Of a stretch of DNA of 64,000 bases, positions 11,410-22,945 are shown in pieces (positions within the stretch are counted from its first letter, which is position 1; every line of letters starts with the position of its first letter). The position numbers and the translations under genes are program-made. The notes below the pieces were generated by a model that saw only the letters and a program-made list of their open reading frames with translations, searched no databases and was not told the DNA's origin. Source of the stretch: Monodelphis domestica (taxonomy: Eukaryota; Chordata; Mammalia; Didelphimorphia; Didelphidae); NCBI RefSeq assembly GCF_027887165.1, contig NC_077233.1, positions 221,148,105 to 221,212,104 on the forward strand, written 5' to 3'.

Positions 11410-11960
11410 GGTAGTTGTTGGTCTTTCAACTTTGAAGAGGACCAATAGCACCAATAAGTAATATCTTGACTTGGGCAAGAATTGGATTTAAATGGTGCAG
11501 AGTTGAAGTCATCAGCCTCACTCTCTCTTCTAGTCATTGAAATCTAATGGCAAGACAAAAGTCAGGACAACTGGCAATGGCCTGGGATGCAGTAGATCAC
11601 ACTGGCATCTTTGATGTCTGACCAAGCTGTAAACACCCCATGGTGCCTGCTTTAGCTGTCTCAGGGCTATTGGCATAAATTGTTCTCATCTGTCCATTCT
11701 GCCCAAAGCAGTCCTCACATGCTTGTTGTAGACGCCCTCCTGATTCACCACTGGGGTTGTGGCCTGTTGTTTACCTTCAGCCTGGTTAGCCCATCTGTTG
11801 AAACAGTTTTACTGGGGTGAGTACTCTGTGCATGATGAGAGTTGAGTGAAAGGTGAACACACCAAAGATGGATGAGCAGCTCTGAAAAGAGCTGGGCAAG
11901 CCTTCATATCGGGGTGCTAGTCCTCTCTGAGGACACATACACCAAAGACGATATAGCTAG
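11410..11960 (+). repeat. Unclassified dispersed repeat, copy 2
   Basis: Matches the reverse complement of the 4850-5230 region and extends about 150 bp further, to the GAGGACACATACACC end. No coding frame is evident. Confidence 0.6.
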
Positions 11961-12059
11961 CTAGCAAATTATCCTATAGACGGTTATTATATTACAAATA
12001 CCCCAAAATTGACTCAGAAGTTAGCTATTCAAACTCAAAATGATTTCATCATAGAAACA

Positions 12060-12240
12060 ATGTTCCCACCTTCTTGCCATGTCCACATCCTCCCCCAGGC
12101 TGGAAATGGCCTTTATTACACTACAGTTACTTGGTCAAGTTCTTTCCTTTCTTAAAGGCCCAACTCAGTGTCCCTTCAATGTAACTTGGCCACATCTGTT
12201 CTCCAGCTCCAGCAGAAAAAATCCTCCTTCCTCCAGTTTT
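12060..12240 (+). repeat. L2 3' UTR fragment
   Basis: GGCCTTTATTACACTACAG and TTAAAGGCCCAACTCAGTG followed by CCTCC and TCCTCC runs are typical of the L2 3' region. Confidence 0.5.
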
Positions 12241-12349
12241 CGAGTATCTTCTGTCTGGATCTGGACTTTTATAATTAACACATTCTCACTTGGACCAAAT
12301 CTTTTTGTGTATATCTTTACCCTCATGGCATGCTTGCTTTTATAGAATT

Positions 12350-12745
12350 CAATGACTCAGAGCTTAGAGAAGATTGGACATTAGGTCCAATCCCCTCGTT
12401 TTACAGATGAGAAAATCTAAAATTGAAGGAATTTTTTTTTTTAAACCCTTACCTTCTGTCTTGGAGTCAATACTGTATATTGGCTCCAAGGCAGAAGAGT
12501 GGTAAGGGCTAGGCAATGGGGGTCAAGTGACTTGCCCAGGGTCACACAGCTGGGAAGTGTCTGAGGCCAGAATTGAACCTAGGACCTCCCATCTCTAAGC
12601 CTGGCTCTCTATCCACTGAGCTACCCAGCTGCCCCCGTGAAGGAATTTTTATAAGGTCACAGGCAATAAATAAGAAGCCAATTATTGACCCTAGGTCTCT
12701 GGATTCCAAATCAAGCATTCTTTCCCCTATATTTTGCCATTTTTC
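12350..12745 (-). repeat. MIR/Ther-type CORE-SINE, reverse, split by a SINE
   Basis: The left part has CCTCGTTTTACAGATGAGAA. The right part, after the SINE, resumes with ATAAGGTCACAGGCAATAAA and TCTCTGGATTCCAAATCAAG. Confidence 0.65.
12437..12638 (-). repeat. Type 1 SINE with 12-bp target duplication
   Basis: Near-consensus reverse copy flanked by GAAGGAATTTTT at 12425-12436 and 12639-12650. It is inserted in an older MIR-type element. Confidence 0.95.
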
Positions 12746-13064
12746 ATCTATCATTCTAAGTGCCTAGCATAGAGCCAACCACATAGTTAAATATCTAATA
12801 AATACTTCTTTAACTGAATTAGATTGGACCATAAACTATAGTTAAATTCTCAGATCTTTAGCAAAAATAATGTTTTTAATAAAAGAATTACAAAGTCAGG
12901 GAACCTGGTTTCAAATCCCATAAAGGCACTCACAAGTTTGAATAGCCTTTCTCAGGGTCAGCTTTAGTCCCTCAATTCTGAGAATGGTGGTCCAAAAGAC
13001 AGTCGGCCACACTGAGCCTAAAGGTTTTTCATGTGATTTTTAGCTCATATGGACACAGTTCTTT

Positions 13065-13215
13065 TTTAAATATTATTTTATTTCCCCCAATTGCATGTAA
13101 AAACAACTTTTAATGTTCTTTTTCTAAAGTTCTGAGGTCCAAATTCTCTCCTTCCTTCCCATTCTTCCTCCCTCATTCATTCCCATGCCTCCCAACTCCC
13201 TGAGACAGTTTTGTT
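13065..13215 (-). repeat. L1 3' UTR fragment, reverse
   Basis: TTTATTTCCCCCAATTGCATG, then a CTCTCCTTCC-rich tract and CTCCCTGAGACAG, resembles the reversed 3' end of an older marsupial L1 subfamily. Confidence 0.5.
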
Positions 13216-13219
13216 TTGT

Positions 13220-13830
13220 TTTTTATGAAAGGCTAAGACAATGCCCAAAATGACTAGTTTCCCTTTCTCCTCAAAATGTTTGACTTCCACAAACTACGCA
13301 TAGCCTTTATGCCAAGTTCCTTGTTTGTTTGGTTGTTCCCATTTCTAGCCATTATCCCCAGGGTTCCATTATAGTGGTACCTCTCTCCCAAGCCTGCCTT
13401 CTCCATCCCTTCCATTCTGTGAGGTTGAAGATCTGAATGAGATCCTCTTCTGGCAACTATCTTCTACTGCCTCCCCCTCGCCCCCCCCCCCCCAATGAAC
13501 CAAAAACTCTATGGAATCCCTTTGAGATAGAGCTCTCTACAGCCAATCTTTTTCTGTAAATTCCTGTTTTGATTATATATCTTTGGTCAGTGACCAGTTC
13601 AGATGAACTACCTTGGTCCATTTTTGCAAAATAAGATTAGAAATTTAAGCACTTGCTTTTTGTTCAAGTACATTTGATAAGGATCAGGTATTTTTAGAGT
13701 TGAGAGCCTTACAGATCACAAACTGAGGCCCAGCTTTCTGCAGTGGAATAGAAGGCCATGTTCTCTGACTAAATCTAACATTCTTTCTACTATGCCATAC
13801 TTTGTTCCAATTGGGCCACTTAGATCATGG
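13220..13830. other. No gene recognised; contains a poly-C run
   Basis: Pyrimidine-rich in the middle with a C homopolymer at about 13478-13492. Nothing else is assignable. Confidence 0.4.
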
Positions 13831-13834
13831 AATG

Positions 13835-14225
13835 GTAGAATTATAGGATCTTAAGGACCTTCAGGGCCATTTAATCCAATCTGCCTGGAAACAAAAATCC
13901 AAATTCACCAATGACCTCACAAGCTCATCTAGCTTTTGCTAGGCGACCTCCAGTGAAGAGGATGCTGCTGCCTTTAAGGCAGCACATTCTACTTTGGAAG
14001 AGCTCTCTTTGTGTTAGGAAGTTTTTCCCTGTTTCCTGACTAAATTTACCTCTACAGTTTCCATGCATTGCTTCCAGGTCTGTCTGCTGGGGCCAAGCAG
14101 AACAAGTCTAATCTCTCTTCAATTTAGAACTATTTGTGCACATGGCTTCTACAAAATTACATTTCTCCAAGTATCTTTAATGTTGATTAAATATCACCTT
14201 CAAGGAAATAAGTGCCATCCTAGCA
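13835..14225 (-). repeat. CR1/L3-like ancient LINE 3' region, reverse
   Basis: The order GGCCATTTAATCCAATCTGC, CTCCAGTGAAGAGGA, GGCAGCACATTCTACTTTGG, TTAGGAAGTTTTTCCCTG, GAACAAGTCTAATCTC and TTAAATATCACCTTC follows the reversed 3' part of amniote CR1-type LINEs. Diverged and old. Confidence 0.5.
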
Positions 14226-14259
14226 ACATGTGGGCCTTTCCCCAATGATTTTGTCAGCT

Positions 14260-15170
14260 GCCTATTCAAATCACTATTTATTCTTCTGCTGTTGCCATTA
14301 AACCGTGAATGTACATGCAGATACAGTGCTATAGTAATAAAGTCCTTTCACTTGTTTAGTGGTTCTTTACCTCTAGAATAAATCTTTAAAGTAGAACATT
14401 AGCAAATTTCCCTAGATAAGTTTATATCATGGAAAGTATTCTCATTGTCCGTCATAGCCATAATATCTTCTGAAATCTCCAACATGTGAGTTATGAGAAT
14501 GTGTCCTCATAAATCTGGGCTGGCTGTCTCAGATCAAATTCTGCTTTTCAAGCAATTTCCTGGATAAATCCTCCCACATCATTTGAAATATTTTCCCATA
14601 CAATGGACGCTAAGCCAACTATGATCCTTTACTGAATTATGTCGCATTTGCCACCTTCCAGCTCCTGGGAGCCCAGCCCCTTATGAGGAGACTTCTAAAA
14701 ATATCATTTAAGACACCAACTAATATCTAATCCTAGTTCCCATTAAAACTGATGGATGGGTGCTTCATTGCTAGCCTTTGTGCATAACCATTTCTAATCA
14801 CTAACAATATGCCTGCTTCAGATTAGCTAGGGGGCCAGGAATTATGAGCCCAGCAGACCTGGGCTGAGGGACATTGGGAGGGGTGGTCCAGAACCTCTTG
14901 CTGAAGAGAGGTCCTGCGGGTAGCATTTGCTTAAGTGAAGATAGTCCCTCTTGGCACAAAGCTAGTGTGATCCCTAACCATTCAAACCCCCCAATTTTAT
15001 AAACAGATAAGTACTGATGTCCAGATTCTTAACAATCACCTAGTTCAAACCCATTATAGCAAAACAAAAGAATTGTGACCAGAGAAGTAATGTGAGTTGT
15101 CCATAAGGCATTTACATAAATAGTTAAGTAGAAGGGCAAGGATTCAAAAAGAACTTTTTTTCCAAGTAGG
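14260..15170. other. No gene or repeat recognised
   Basis: Unique-looking sequence with no long frame and no repeat signature. Confidence 0.4.
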
Positions 15171-15186
15171 TCAAGAATGTATTGGG

Positions 15187-15387
15187 GGGAGGCAGCTGGG
15201 TGGTTCAGTGGATAGAGAGCCAGGCCTAGAGACGGGAGGTCCTGGGTTCAAATATGGCCTCAGACACTTCCCAGCTGTGTGACCCTGGGCAAGTCACTTG
15301 ACCCCCATTGCCTAGCCCTTACCACTCTTCTGCCTTGGAACCAATATACAGTATTGATTCTAAAATAGAAGGTAAGGGTTAAAAAGA
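15187..15387 (+). repeat. Type 1 SINE with target duplication
   Basis: Near-consensus forward copy. GAATGTATTG occurs just before it (15175-15184) and just after it (15388-15397). Confidence 0.95.
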
Positions 15388-15409
15388 GAATGTATTGAAT
15401 AATCTCAAG

Positions 15410-15585
15410 CAGCAAGATGGTTAGAGAGCCAGGTCAAGAGGTTCTGGGTTCAAATCTGGCTTCAGACATGTCCTAACTGTGTGACCCTGGGCAAGTCACT
15501 TAACCCAAATTACCTATCCTTACAGCTCTTCTGCCTTGGAATCAATATGCATGATCAATTCTAAGACAGAAGATAAGGGTCTTAA
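15410..15585 (+). repeat. Type 1 SINE, diverged
   Basis: Forward copy with GGTTCTGGGTTCAAATCTGG and TGTGTGACCCTGGGCAAG. The head is shortened. Confidence 0.88.
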
Positions 15586-15867
15586 AAAAATGTGTGGAAT
15601 ATTCTTCAGGTAGCTAGTAGATAGGTGGAGGGAATACACTTAATGAGTGTTTACTGATTAATTTATTGTTGTTACTATTATAATCCTCAGGGTCTTCCTG
15701 TGATTATACACCACTAATCCACTGGCAAGAACAGACCTGAAGATCCTTTCACCCTACAAACAGAACACAGAGTGACCAGGATTTTGCCCTAGGATACAAA
15801 TGTGGAGGGAAAGTCTGATAATGATGCTTTTTTATTCCATAGACAACTGTCCCTTTGGACTACCTTG

Positions 15868-16062
15868 GGGCAACTAGGTGGCATCCATAGTTACTAGCTG
15901 TGTGACCCTGGGGAAGTCATTTAACCCTGTTTGCCTCAGTTTCCTTATCTGCAAAATGAACTAGAGAAGGAAATGGCAAACCACTCCTGTATCTTTGCCA
16001 TGGAAACCTCAAACAGGTTCATGAAGTATCAGATGTGACTGAAAAATGATTAAACAACAAAA
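15868..16062 (+). repeat. Type 2 SINE (RTE-like tail), internal deletion
   Basis: GGGCAACTAGGTGGC head, CTGTGTGACCCTGGGGAAG core, then AGAAGGAAATGGCAAACCAC and TATCTTTGCCATGGAAACC, ending in ACTGAAAAATGATTAAACAA. The A-to-B box region is missing. Confidence 0.8.
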
Positions 16063-16064
16063 AT

Positions 16065-17355
16065 CACCTACCTTGCTGCTAGCTAATGTTCCTCTTCACT
16101 GTCACATCCCTCTCCACCTATCACATTTGACATCTCGCCTCTACCCTGGTTGGGGTGAGAGCCTCCCTGGACCACTCCTGGAAAACTATACCTTGTCCCC
16201 ACCCCCAAAACAAGAAAAACCTAGACAGAGGTCTAGCCAACCCCTCAGTCCTTTGTTGCAGTTTCCTGTCTTTGTTATGTACCCAGGGCAGGCAAGCACT
16301 TTACTAAGTGTTCCTGAAGTGGTAATTTATTGCTGTACCTCGGTATTTACCTTCTAGTGAGCTATAAATAACAATACTTCAGGCCATCAATAATGAAATC
16401 CAAAAAGTAACAGTAGGTTCCACCTCCACATTGAAACCGAGTTAAGCAAAGAAGCAAATAGAACATATCTTTCTGAACTCTCAAAAGGATTTGGCCTGAA
16501 AGTGGAAAAACTGACCTTTCCACTTTTTAACCAAAATTAGGATGTAAGATAGGCCCTTGTTTCCTAGCAGGTACCATTTGTATTCTGTACTTTGTAGATT
16601 GCCTCAAACTAGTTCAAACCAGCTAAAACCAGTGAGTTTCCTGCTTTCTAACGACCTTAACTTAGTCTCCTGGTATGCTCCTTTATTTATGGTACTCAAG
16701 GGATCTGAGTAACTGCCAATTATTATTGTGGGGAAGGTAAAGTACCTTAAATGTGTTTTATACCTTTACCCTGAAGCAGAAAATCAGGAGAAAGGGAAAG
16801 GAATGGGAATCAGTTGAGCACAACACTCAATTTAAATGAATACTTATGTACAGTACATAACAGCCTATATTCCTGCCTAATTCTCGACCTATAGATTTAC
16901 AGGGTGAACAGGATTTATAGCTGCTTATTGAATTTTGCTCCTGTAGCCACGGCTACATAATTATTCATATAACCTGTTTGTGCCCATTTTTATGGGGCTC
17001 CTAATTCTCCTTTTTAGTAAATCTGTGTACCTTTTTGCAAAGCCCTGTTGCTTATACTCTCCATTCCTGTATAACCACACCAGCTTGTGTTGTCCTTTTG
17101 CCTGCTTTGACTTAACAGGAATGAATTTCCATTGCAGGAGTTTTTAATGTGTGTTCTGTGTGAGCTTATGTGAAGCACTTGAGACATGCTGAGTCAAAGA
17201 GAACTAATGTCTCCCATCAGGAGAATGCACAACGCACACTTAAACACTAAATGTTCTCAGAGAAAAGACAGGTGCTTAAAATCTAAGCTGCTAGAACAGA
17301 GGACAGAAAATGGGAGTCTGCAGAAAGGCTATGGGTGCTGTTAATATTGGAAAAA
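16065..17355. other. Unique sequence, no gene recognised
   Basis: About 1.3 kb without any repeat family I can see, unusual for this window. No splice-bounded coding frame was found. It could include conserved non-coding DNA; this is only a suggestion. Confidence 0.4.
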
Positions 17356-17366
17356 ATATTGGATTT

Positions 17367-17566
17367 GGGGGCAGCTGGGTAGCTCAGTAGATTGAGAGCC
17401 AGGTTTAGAGATGGGAGGTCCTGTGTTCAAATTTGACCTCAGACACTTCCCAGCTGTGTGACCCTGGGCAAGTCACTTAACCCCCATTGTCTAGCCCTTA
17501 CCACTCTTCTGCCTTGGAGTCAATACCCAGTGTCAATTCCAAGAAAGAAGGTAAGGGTTTAAAAAA
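17367..17566 (+). repeat. Type 1 SINE with target duplication
   Basis: Forward near-consensus copy. AAAAAATATT is present just before (near 17350) and just after it (near 17561). Confidence 0.93.
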
Positions 17567-17578
17567 TATTTTGGGTTT

Positions 17579-19196
17579 TGTCAACATGGAATCTAGGAAC
17601 CCCAAACTTGTAGCCTAGTAAGATCTGATGAAGCCCAAATTTTAGGACTAGCTTGAGAACTGGAGACTCCAAAGTTTGTCCTGGGAATCCACCCTGAAGG
17701 GAATCCCAAACTAACAGTTTCAGATTGAGTGGCAGACCCTCAGATGAAGGACAATCCTAGTTGGGTGGGACTAAGCATATGCTAAGGACCCTCTTTGTTT
17801 TAGGTAGTCTCCACATTATATAAGAGACCTTTTCCCAGAAAGACCCACACCTGGGCAGGAACCATCCTTTAGCATCCAGTGTAATGTTACAAGGGAATCA
17901 CTTTAAAAGACTGATATATATTAATTTAAGGTCGCCAAGGAATCAGCTATGTAATTCCTAAATGAAAAACTCAAGTCAGCCGTCAGCCTTTTTTTGGAGT
18001 TTAATTACAATAGGAGCAAGAAAGGAATTAGAGATATATATAGAGAGAGAAAGGGGAGAGAAGGGAATAGGGCTTAAATACCCCTTCTGTTTAGGCTGGG
18101 CCAAAAGGCCCAAGCCCTTAGATAGCTGGGGCAAAGAAAAGAGATCAGTCCCTTTCACTCACGTGTCCAAAATGGAGAAACAGTCTCAGAGGCCCCCACC
18201 TTCAGCTTCCTTCAGAGCAAGCTTCCTCAGAGCCCAGGAACCACACCGACCAAAACTCAATCCTCTCCCTGAGTCTCCAGACCCTCCTATCTTTAAGGAC
18301 ACCATCCAAGTTGCCTCCCCTCAGTCCTCACATCTACCAATCACTCTTCATCAATTTCCCTGTCAATGGAGGCTCTCGCTTAACCCAGGACCGCCCAGAG
18401 GTTTCTGGCTTTTGCACATGTCTGTTGAAGGTCATATTTTCAAATGATTAAATCTTTACTCCTTTGCTACAGCCCTTTCTAAATCCTGTTAACTTGAGTA
18501 TGGTAGAGATTGGAATAATTAAATTTTGATCTAGCCCTTACTCAATCCTATTAGGACTGAATAGGGTGGAGTATCTCCATTGTATCAATTCTAAAATCAA
18601 TCAAGACTCAAAGAAATTCCTGTTCTATGCTCAAGCATAGGTCAAAGTCCTTTCCATTGTTCAGCAAAGGGTTTCTGTCCTAAAGTAATCTTAAGAAGGG
18701 AAGAGAAGGAACCTCCCATGCCAATGGAGTTCCCATTCCAATAGACTATCAGTAAGAAATTTTCCAAGTATGAAATATCCCAATGGTGAAATTTTCAACA
18801 ATTATAAGTCTAAGGAAATTTGAGGTTTACAGTAAGTAGCCCCTTCTCTTACACCCCGCCTCTAGCTAGGATTCCTTTCCCAAGCTCGATTGTATCCTGT
18901 CAGTGTAGTTTGAACACTCCCATTTTCTTTGTAGCCATAGTGATGTCAGTCATCTTTCCCTGCCCCTGGACTCCCTAAATGGTATATAGGTTCCTCAAAT
19001 CCTTTTGTTCCTTGGAGTTGTCATCTAGCCTGGTGGTACTCCCAGGGATAACATCCCCATAGTCCAGGGTTTATACCCTGAAAAAGTTGTGGCGCCTGAC
19101 TGAGTAAGGAATTAAATACTGGACTTATTCCTCTCCTGATTAAAGACTTGGTTTTTCTGACTATTTTAATAGTTCTGTGTTATTTACAAGTTAACA
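17579..19196 (+). mobile_element. Solo LTR of an endogenous retrovirus (family A), with a second LTR inside
   Basis: It starts TGTCAACATGG and ends GTTAACA, like the LTR at 39104-39888, with which it shares much of its body (for example GACTTGGTTTTTCTGACTA). Without the nested LTR it is about 670 bp. Only LTR sequence is present, so it is a recombined remnant. Flanking GTTT/AGTT are a weak match for a duplication. Confidence 0.75.
17885..18831 (+). mobile_element. Solo LTR (family B), nested in the family A LTR
   Basis: Begins TGTTACAAGG and ends GAGGTTTACA, flanked by the 4-base duplication GTAA (17881-17884 and 18832-18835). It shares its first part (TGATATATATTAATTTAAGG) with the LTR at 25466-26090. 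A 4-base duplication fits gammaretrovirus-like (ERV1 class) integration. It is younger than its host LTR. Fossil. Confidence 0.85.
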
Positions 19197-19199
19197 AGT

Positions 19200-20100
19200 T
19201 TGCATCTTTGGTGTGCTATGGCCAGCTCAAGCCAGCCTTTCAGGGCTGATTGTTAAATTTTCAGAGTGAGCATTTACAGGGAAATTGGCAAAAGACACAA
19301 ATCAGGACTTGATCTACTGTTTTGTTGACTGTCAGGAATTAAGAAAAGTGATGGAGGAAATGTTTATAGTACAGATGAAACTTAAGTGGGTCTTGAGAAT
19401 GTTTTTGTTTGTTTTTTTCCCCTCCTGGAGAGCTGGTTGTTAGATATATACCAGCATACTCCTGGGAAGTACCAAATTACATAACTTTTGTCTGCAATTC
19501 CAAGACACTCCATGCTAAGGAAAACCTAACTGTAACTAAAAAAGCATCCAGCCAAAACAGTGAAGTATATATATAGTTCATACCCCTACATCACTCTCTG
19601 GGATACAGTCCAGTGTCTGTGGGATTTTTTCCAATTGCCTTCAGGGCAGCGTGATATGAAATGAGAGGATCCATGTCAGGTATCATATTCACAATGTTAT
19701 TCATTGTTTTACACCCACAATTTGCTCATACTCCACAAGGAGTGATACTGTAAAATATACTATTTAAAAGAAAAAAAATCCAAAACAAAAACTCCTAAAC
19801 TTAACTCTAAAGAAATGGGCCCTGTACCATACTGTGAGATTTGGTAAAGATAAAAAAAAAGTCAGTATAAATTTCCCATTCTGTTTCTCCATCAAAAAAG
19901 GGAGTGTGGCAGTAATATTTCAGATCCTGAGTTCTATTCAGTTGAAATTCTGAGCATAATATGCCAGAAAATCAAATTCATATTCACAAATACTGTTTCT
20001 TAAAATTCCTGTTATGGGCAAAGTACTGTATGGGAGACACAAAAACAAAAATGAATACCAGTCCCTGCTCAAGTCAAATATTCTATTAGTTTCTTAGGAA
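19200..20100. other. No gene recognised
   Basis: AT-rich intergenic DNA. A short ancient-repeat trace (TGGGCAAAGTACTGTATGGG) lies near 20015. Confidence 0.4.
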
Positions 20101-20104
20101 GAAT

Positions 20105-20300
20105 AATAGATTTGGAGCTGAAAGGGACTTTTCAAACCATCTAGTCCAGTCCTCTTTTTAATAGATGAGGAAACTGAGGCCTAGTGAGGTGAAATGGTTT
20201 GCCTAAGGTGCCACAGGTAATTCTGACCCAGGTGGGACTTAGACCAGGGCCTCTAATTCCAGGTCCATTTGTTCTTTCCACTGTATTCTGCTTCTCTCTT
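20105..20300 (-). repeat. MIR/Ther-type CORE-SINE, reverse
   Basis: CATCTAGTCCAGTCCTC, AGATGAGGAAACTGAGGCC, and later CCAGGGCCTCTAATTCCAGG and GTTCTTTCCACTGTATTCTG, in reversed MIR-type order. Confidence 0.7.
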
Positions 20301-20304
20301 TAGC

Positions 20305-21695
20305 TTAACCTGTGAACAAATCATCAAGATACATATAAAGTCTCCAAGGCTAAAGCAGGCCAAATAGCTGGGTGCTGGCAATGCTCTCATGATCTCCTTA
20401 AAGAGCTATCACTGACTCTTGTCCTTCCAACAAGACTCTAAATCAAGGTGCCTTCTGCCAGACTCTGCTGGCTGTCCAGGTGGATCTTAAAGTGTCAAGG
20501 ATAACATTGATCTCCCAGCCAACATCTCCTCTCTCCATAACACAAGATTTAATGACTAAAGCTGTGGATGAGCTCTTGCTGAAAGCAAATCGACTGCTGG
20601 AGATGCCTAGGAAATTGCTGTAAACCAAATTCTGTTTCCCCAACATACAAAGAAGGGCCAGGAGACACCTGCTGAGGGGAAGAAGATGAATGAAAATCCA
20701 AATCTGATTTGAACTTCCCCCTGCAAATGTGGTCCAAGTCCTGGTTCTTGCCTGTGATCCAGGAACAAGTCAAGAAGGGGTTGGTAATTTATCACCACAA
20801 TTAGGACTTTTCCTGTTTGGTGGCTCTAGTAACTGGCACAGAATGACACAGAATCATTTTCCAAAGAAAGATCTATTTAGCAGGTTGCTGTTGCTGAAGC
20901 CTCAGGGGTTGGCATTTGCTCTTCACACTCTGTTGTCTAGAAGGTTTGCAGCTGTTTTTTTTCCCCTCCCATTTTAAAATTCACATATCCATTTCTTCAC
21001 CAAATTTCTTCTTTCCCTTCAGGCATTGTGCTCTAGATCTACTCACTGTGTTTGAGTGAAGCTAAACTTTATGATTTCAGATAGACTGAGGGAGGGGTTC
21101 TCTGGATCCTGATTAAATGGAATCTTTTAGAATCATTCTGGAGGTAAAACAATGTTTTCTGGAGAAAACAAAAGCTAAGGGAAATTAACTGAATTTAAAT
21201 GGAACCCCTAATCCTACATTATACATATCCCACAATTGGATCCTTTGTCCAGCATCACCACTCATGGAATACTCCTCCTCTTCCGTTTCTATACTCCCAG
21301 TTGATTCCACAACAAAACTAGGTGTACAACTTTTAATATTTTTTCATTGAGGGTTGAGGAATATAGTCAGTTAGGCTCTGTTTTGCTCCTATGAGGCACA
21401 GAGTAGTCATATTCTCAACAGGATACTTAGCCTCTCTCCACATGTGTCAGTTTCTTTCCCCACAATTTGTACCTGAGACCAAACTCAAACCTCACCCACT
21501 CTGAGAAGTTTTCTGAGAAGATCTCTTCCTTTTCTGAACTTCTTTAGTGGTTCACATCTATAAGATTCATCTGGTCCTATTGTTTTGTAAAATCCGTTAT
21601 ATTTTACACATTAATGTTTAACTTCTCTAATCAAATTGTGAGCTTAAGGAGGACAGGGGTAGCATGATTTGCTGCACCCTACCTAGGTTCTTAGA
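20305..21695. other. No gene or repeat recognised
   Basis: Mixed-composition intergenic DNA. Short frames on both strands near 20.4-20.98 kb lack splice context or family similarity. Confidence 0.4.
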
Positions 21696-21701
21696 TAGTA
21701 C

Positions 21702-21941
21702 TGTCAACATGGAATCTAGAAACCCTAAACTTGGCCCCACCTGACAGGGATTGTCTTTTAACTTGGGGCCCATTATTCAGTCTGAAACTGCTAGCCTGAG
21801 ATTCCGTTCAGGTGGATTCTCACAGGAACTGGGAACAAGTATAAGCTGTGGGATCTCCAATTTACAAGCTAGTCCTAAAACTTGGGGTTCATCAGATCTT
21901 ACTAGGCTACAAGTTTGGGGTTTCTAGATTCCATGTTGACA
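21702..21941 (-). mobile_element. Fold-back derivative of a family A LTR
   Basis: Both ends are the family A LTR start: TGTCAACATGG at the left and its reverse complement at the right, matching over about 32 bases with one difference. The interior is the first ~200 bp of the LTR in reverse orientation. The flanks GTAC and GTAT agree at three of four bases. Fossil remnant with inverted-repeat ends. Confidence 0.75.
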
Positions 21942-21944
21942 GTA

Positions 21945-22000
21945 TATACATGTATACCCACATAAATACACATATACAAATACACACATACATAAGTACT
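21945..22000. repeat. AT/CA-rich simple repeat
   Basis: Alternating TATACA and CACATA tract of about 50 bases. Confidence 0.7.
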
Positions 22001-22479
22001 TAATAAATATTTCTTAATTGATTAGGATTCCTAAGTATCTTCTTTGAATATAAACACATTTCTGAATTATGTTCCTCATAGACCCTTTGGTTGTGGGCAA
22101 GGTGACAATAATTTCTGAAATAAAAATTGAGACATATATTCTTTAAAAAAAAAGAAAACTCCCCAATACAAAAAGATGCATTTGTTTTACTAAGCCTCAG
22201 TAAAAGTAGATTTTTCTTTCAGTTAAAATTAATTAGTCTCTAGTTTCCTTAATGCCACATAGTCCTTCCTCTGTTCAAATACTCTTATCTATTTCATGGG
22301 AAAATAAAATTCAATTGTTGGTCAATATACATGGTGTGAATCTTAAAACTTTTCAGACTCTATCTTAGAACATTTGGTTAAGGCTATTCCCCATTTTAAA
22401 CAATGAAGATACTTGGTCAGGAATGTATTGGAAGCTTTAAAATTACTCCACCCATACTTAGGCATACTTTAGGGGAAGA

Positions 22480-22945
22480 TAAAGTTGTAAACTACTGATG
22501 GAACAATGAGAAAAAGTCCCCAACCCATAATTATAGTGAGGCAAAAGCCCTTAAGCTAGGTCTATTTTTAGATCTAATACAAAAGGGTGCTAAGTATCTA
22601 TGAAGGCCAAATTAATCACTAAAAGGTCAAGCAACTTACAAAGGGCAAGCTTAGCAAAGAGGTGTGAAGTACTCAGAAGATATAATCTACCCAGAGAAGG
22701 TGAGAACTAAAGAGCTGTGAAAACTAAGAATGGGCAGTCCTAGGAAAAGCTTCTACTGTGATTGGTAGACATGAAAATTTAGGGGAGGTGACACAAGAGA
22801 AAATTTTCTTTAAAAGGAAGTAGCTTGAGGCCTCTGGAGTTAGTTCAGCTTTGGAAGCTGAATTGGAGGTCAGGAGTCAGAGGAGGCTCTCTGAAGCAGC
22901 TGGATCTTAGACTAGTTAGAGTAACTGTGTCTCTGAACACTAGAG
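22480..22945 (+). mobile_element. Possible LTR remnant upstream of the L1
   Basis: A TTAAAAGG site near 22813 and short GGAGTTAG / GGAGGTCAGGAG repeats resemble LTR composition seen elsewhere here. There are no TG...CA ends and no duplication, so this is tentative. Confidence 0.3.

Noticed and set aside
15187-15387. tRNA-like A and B boxes in many SINEs as possible tRNA genes
   Set aside because: The boxes belong to SINE heads; no complete cloverleaf with anticodon arm and acceptor stem is present.
17962-18447. 161-residue open frame
   Set aside because: It lies wholly within the nested solo LTR, where LTR sequence explains it. No domain is visible.
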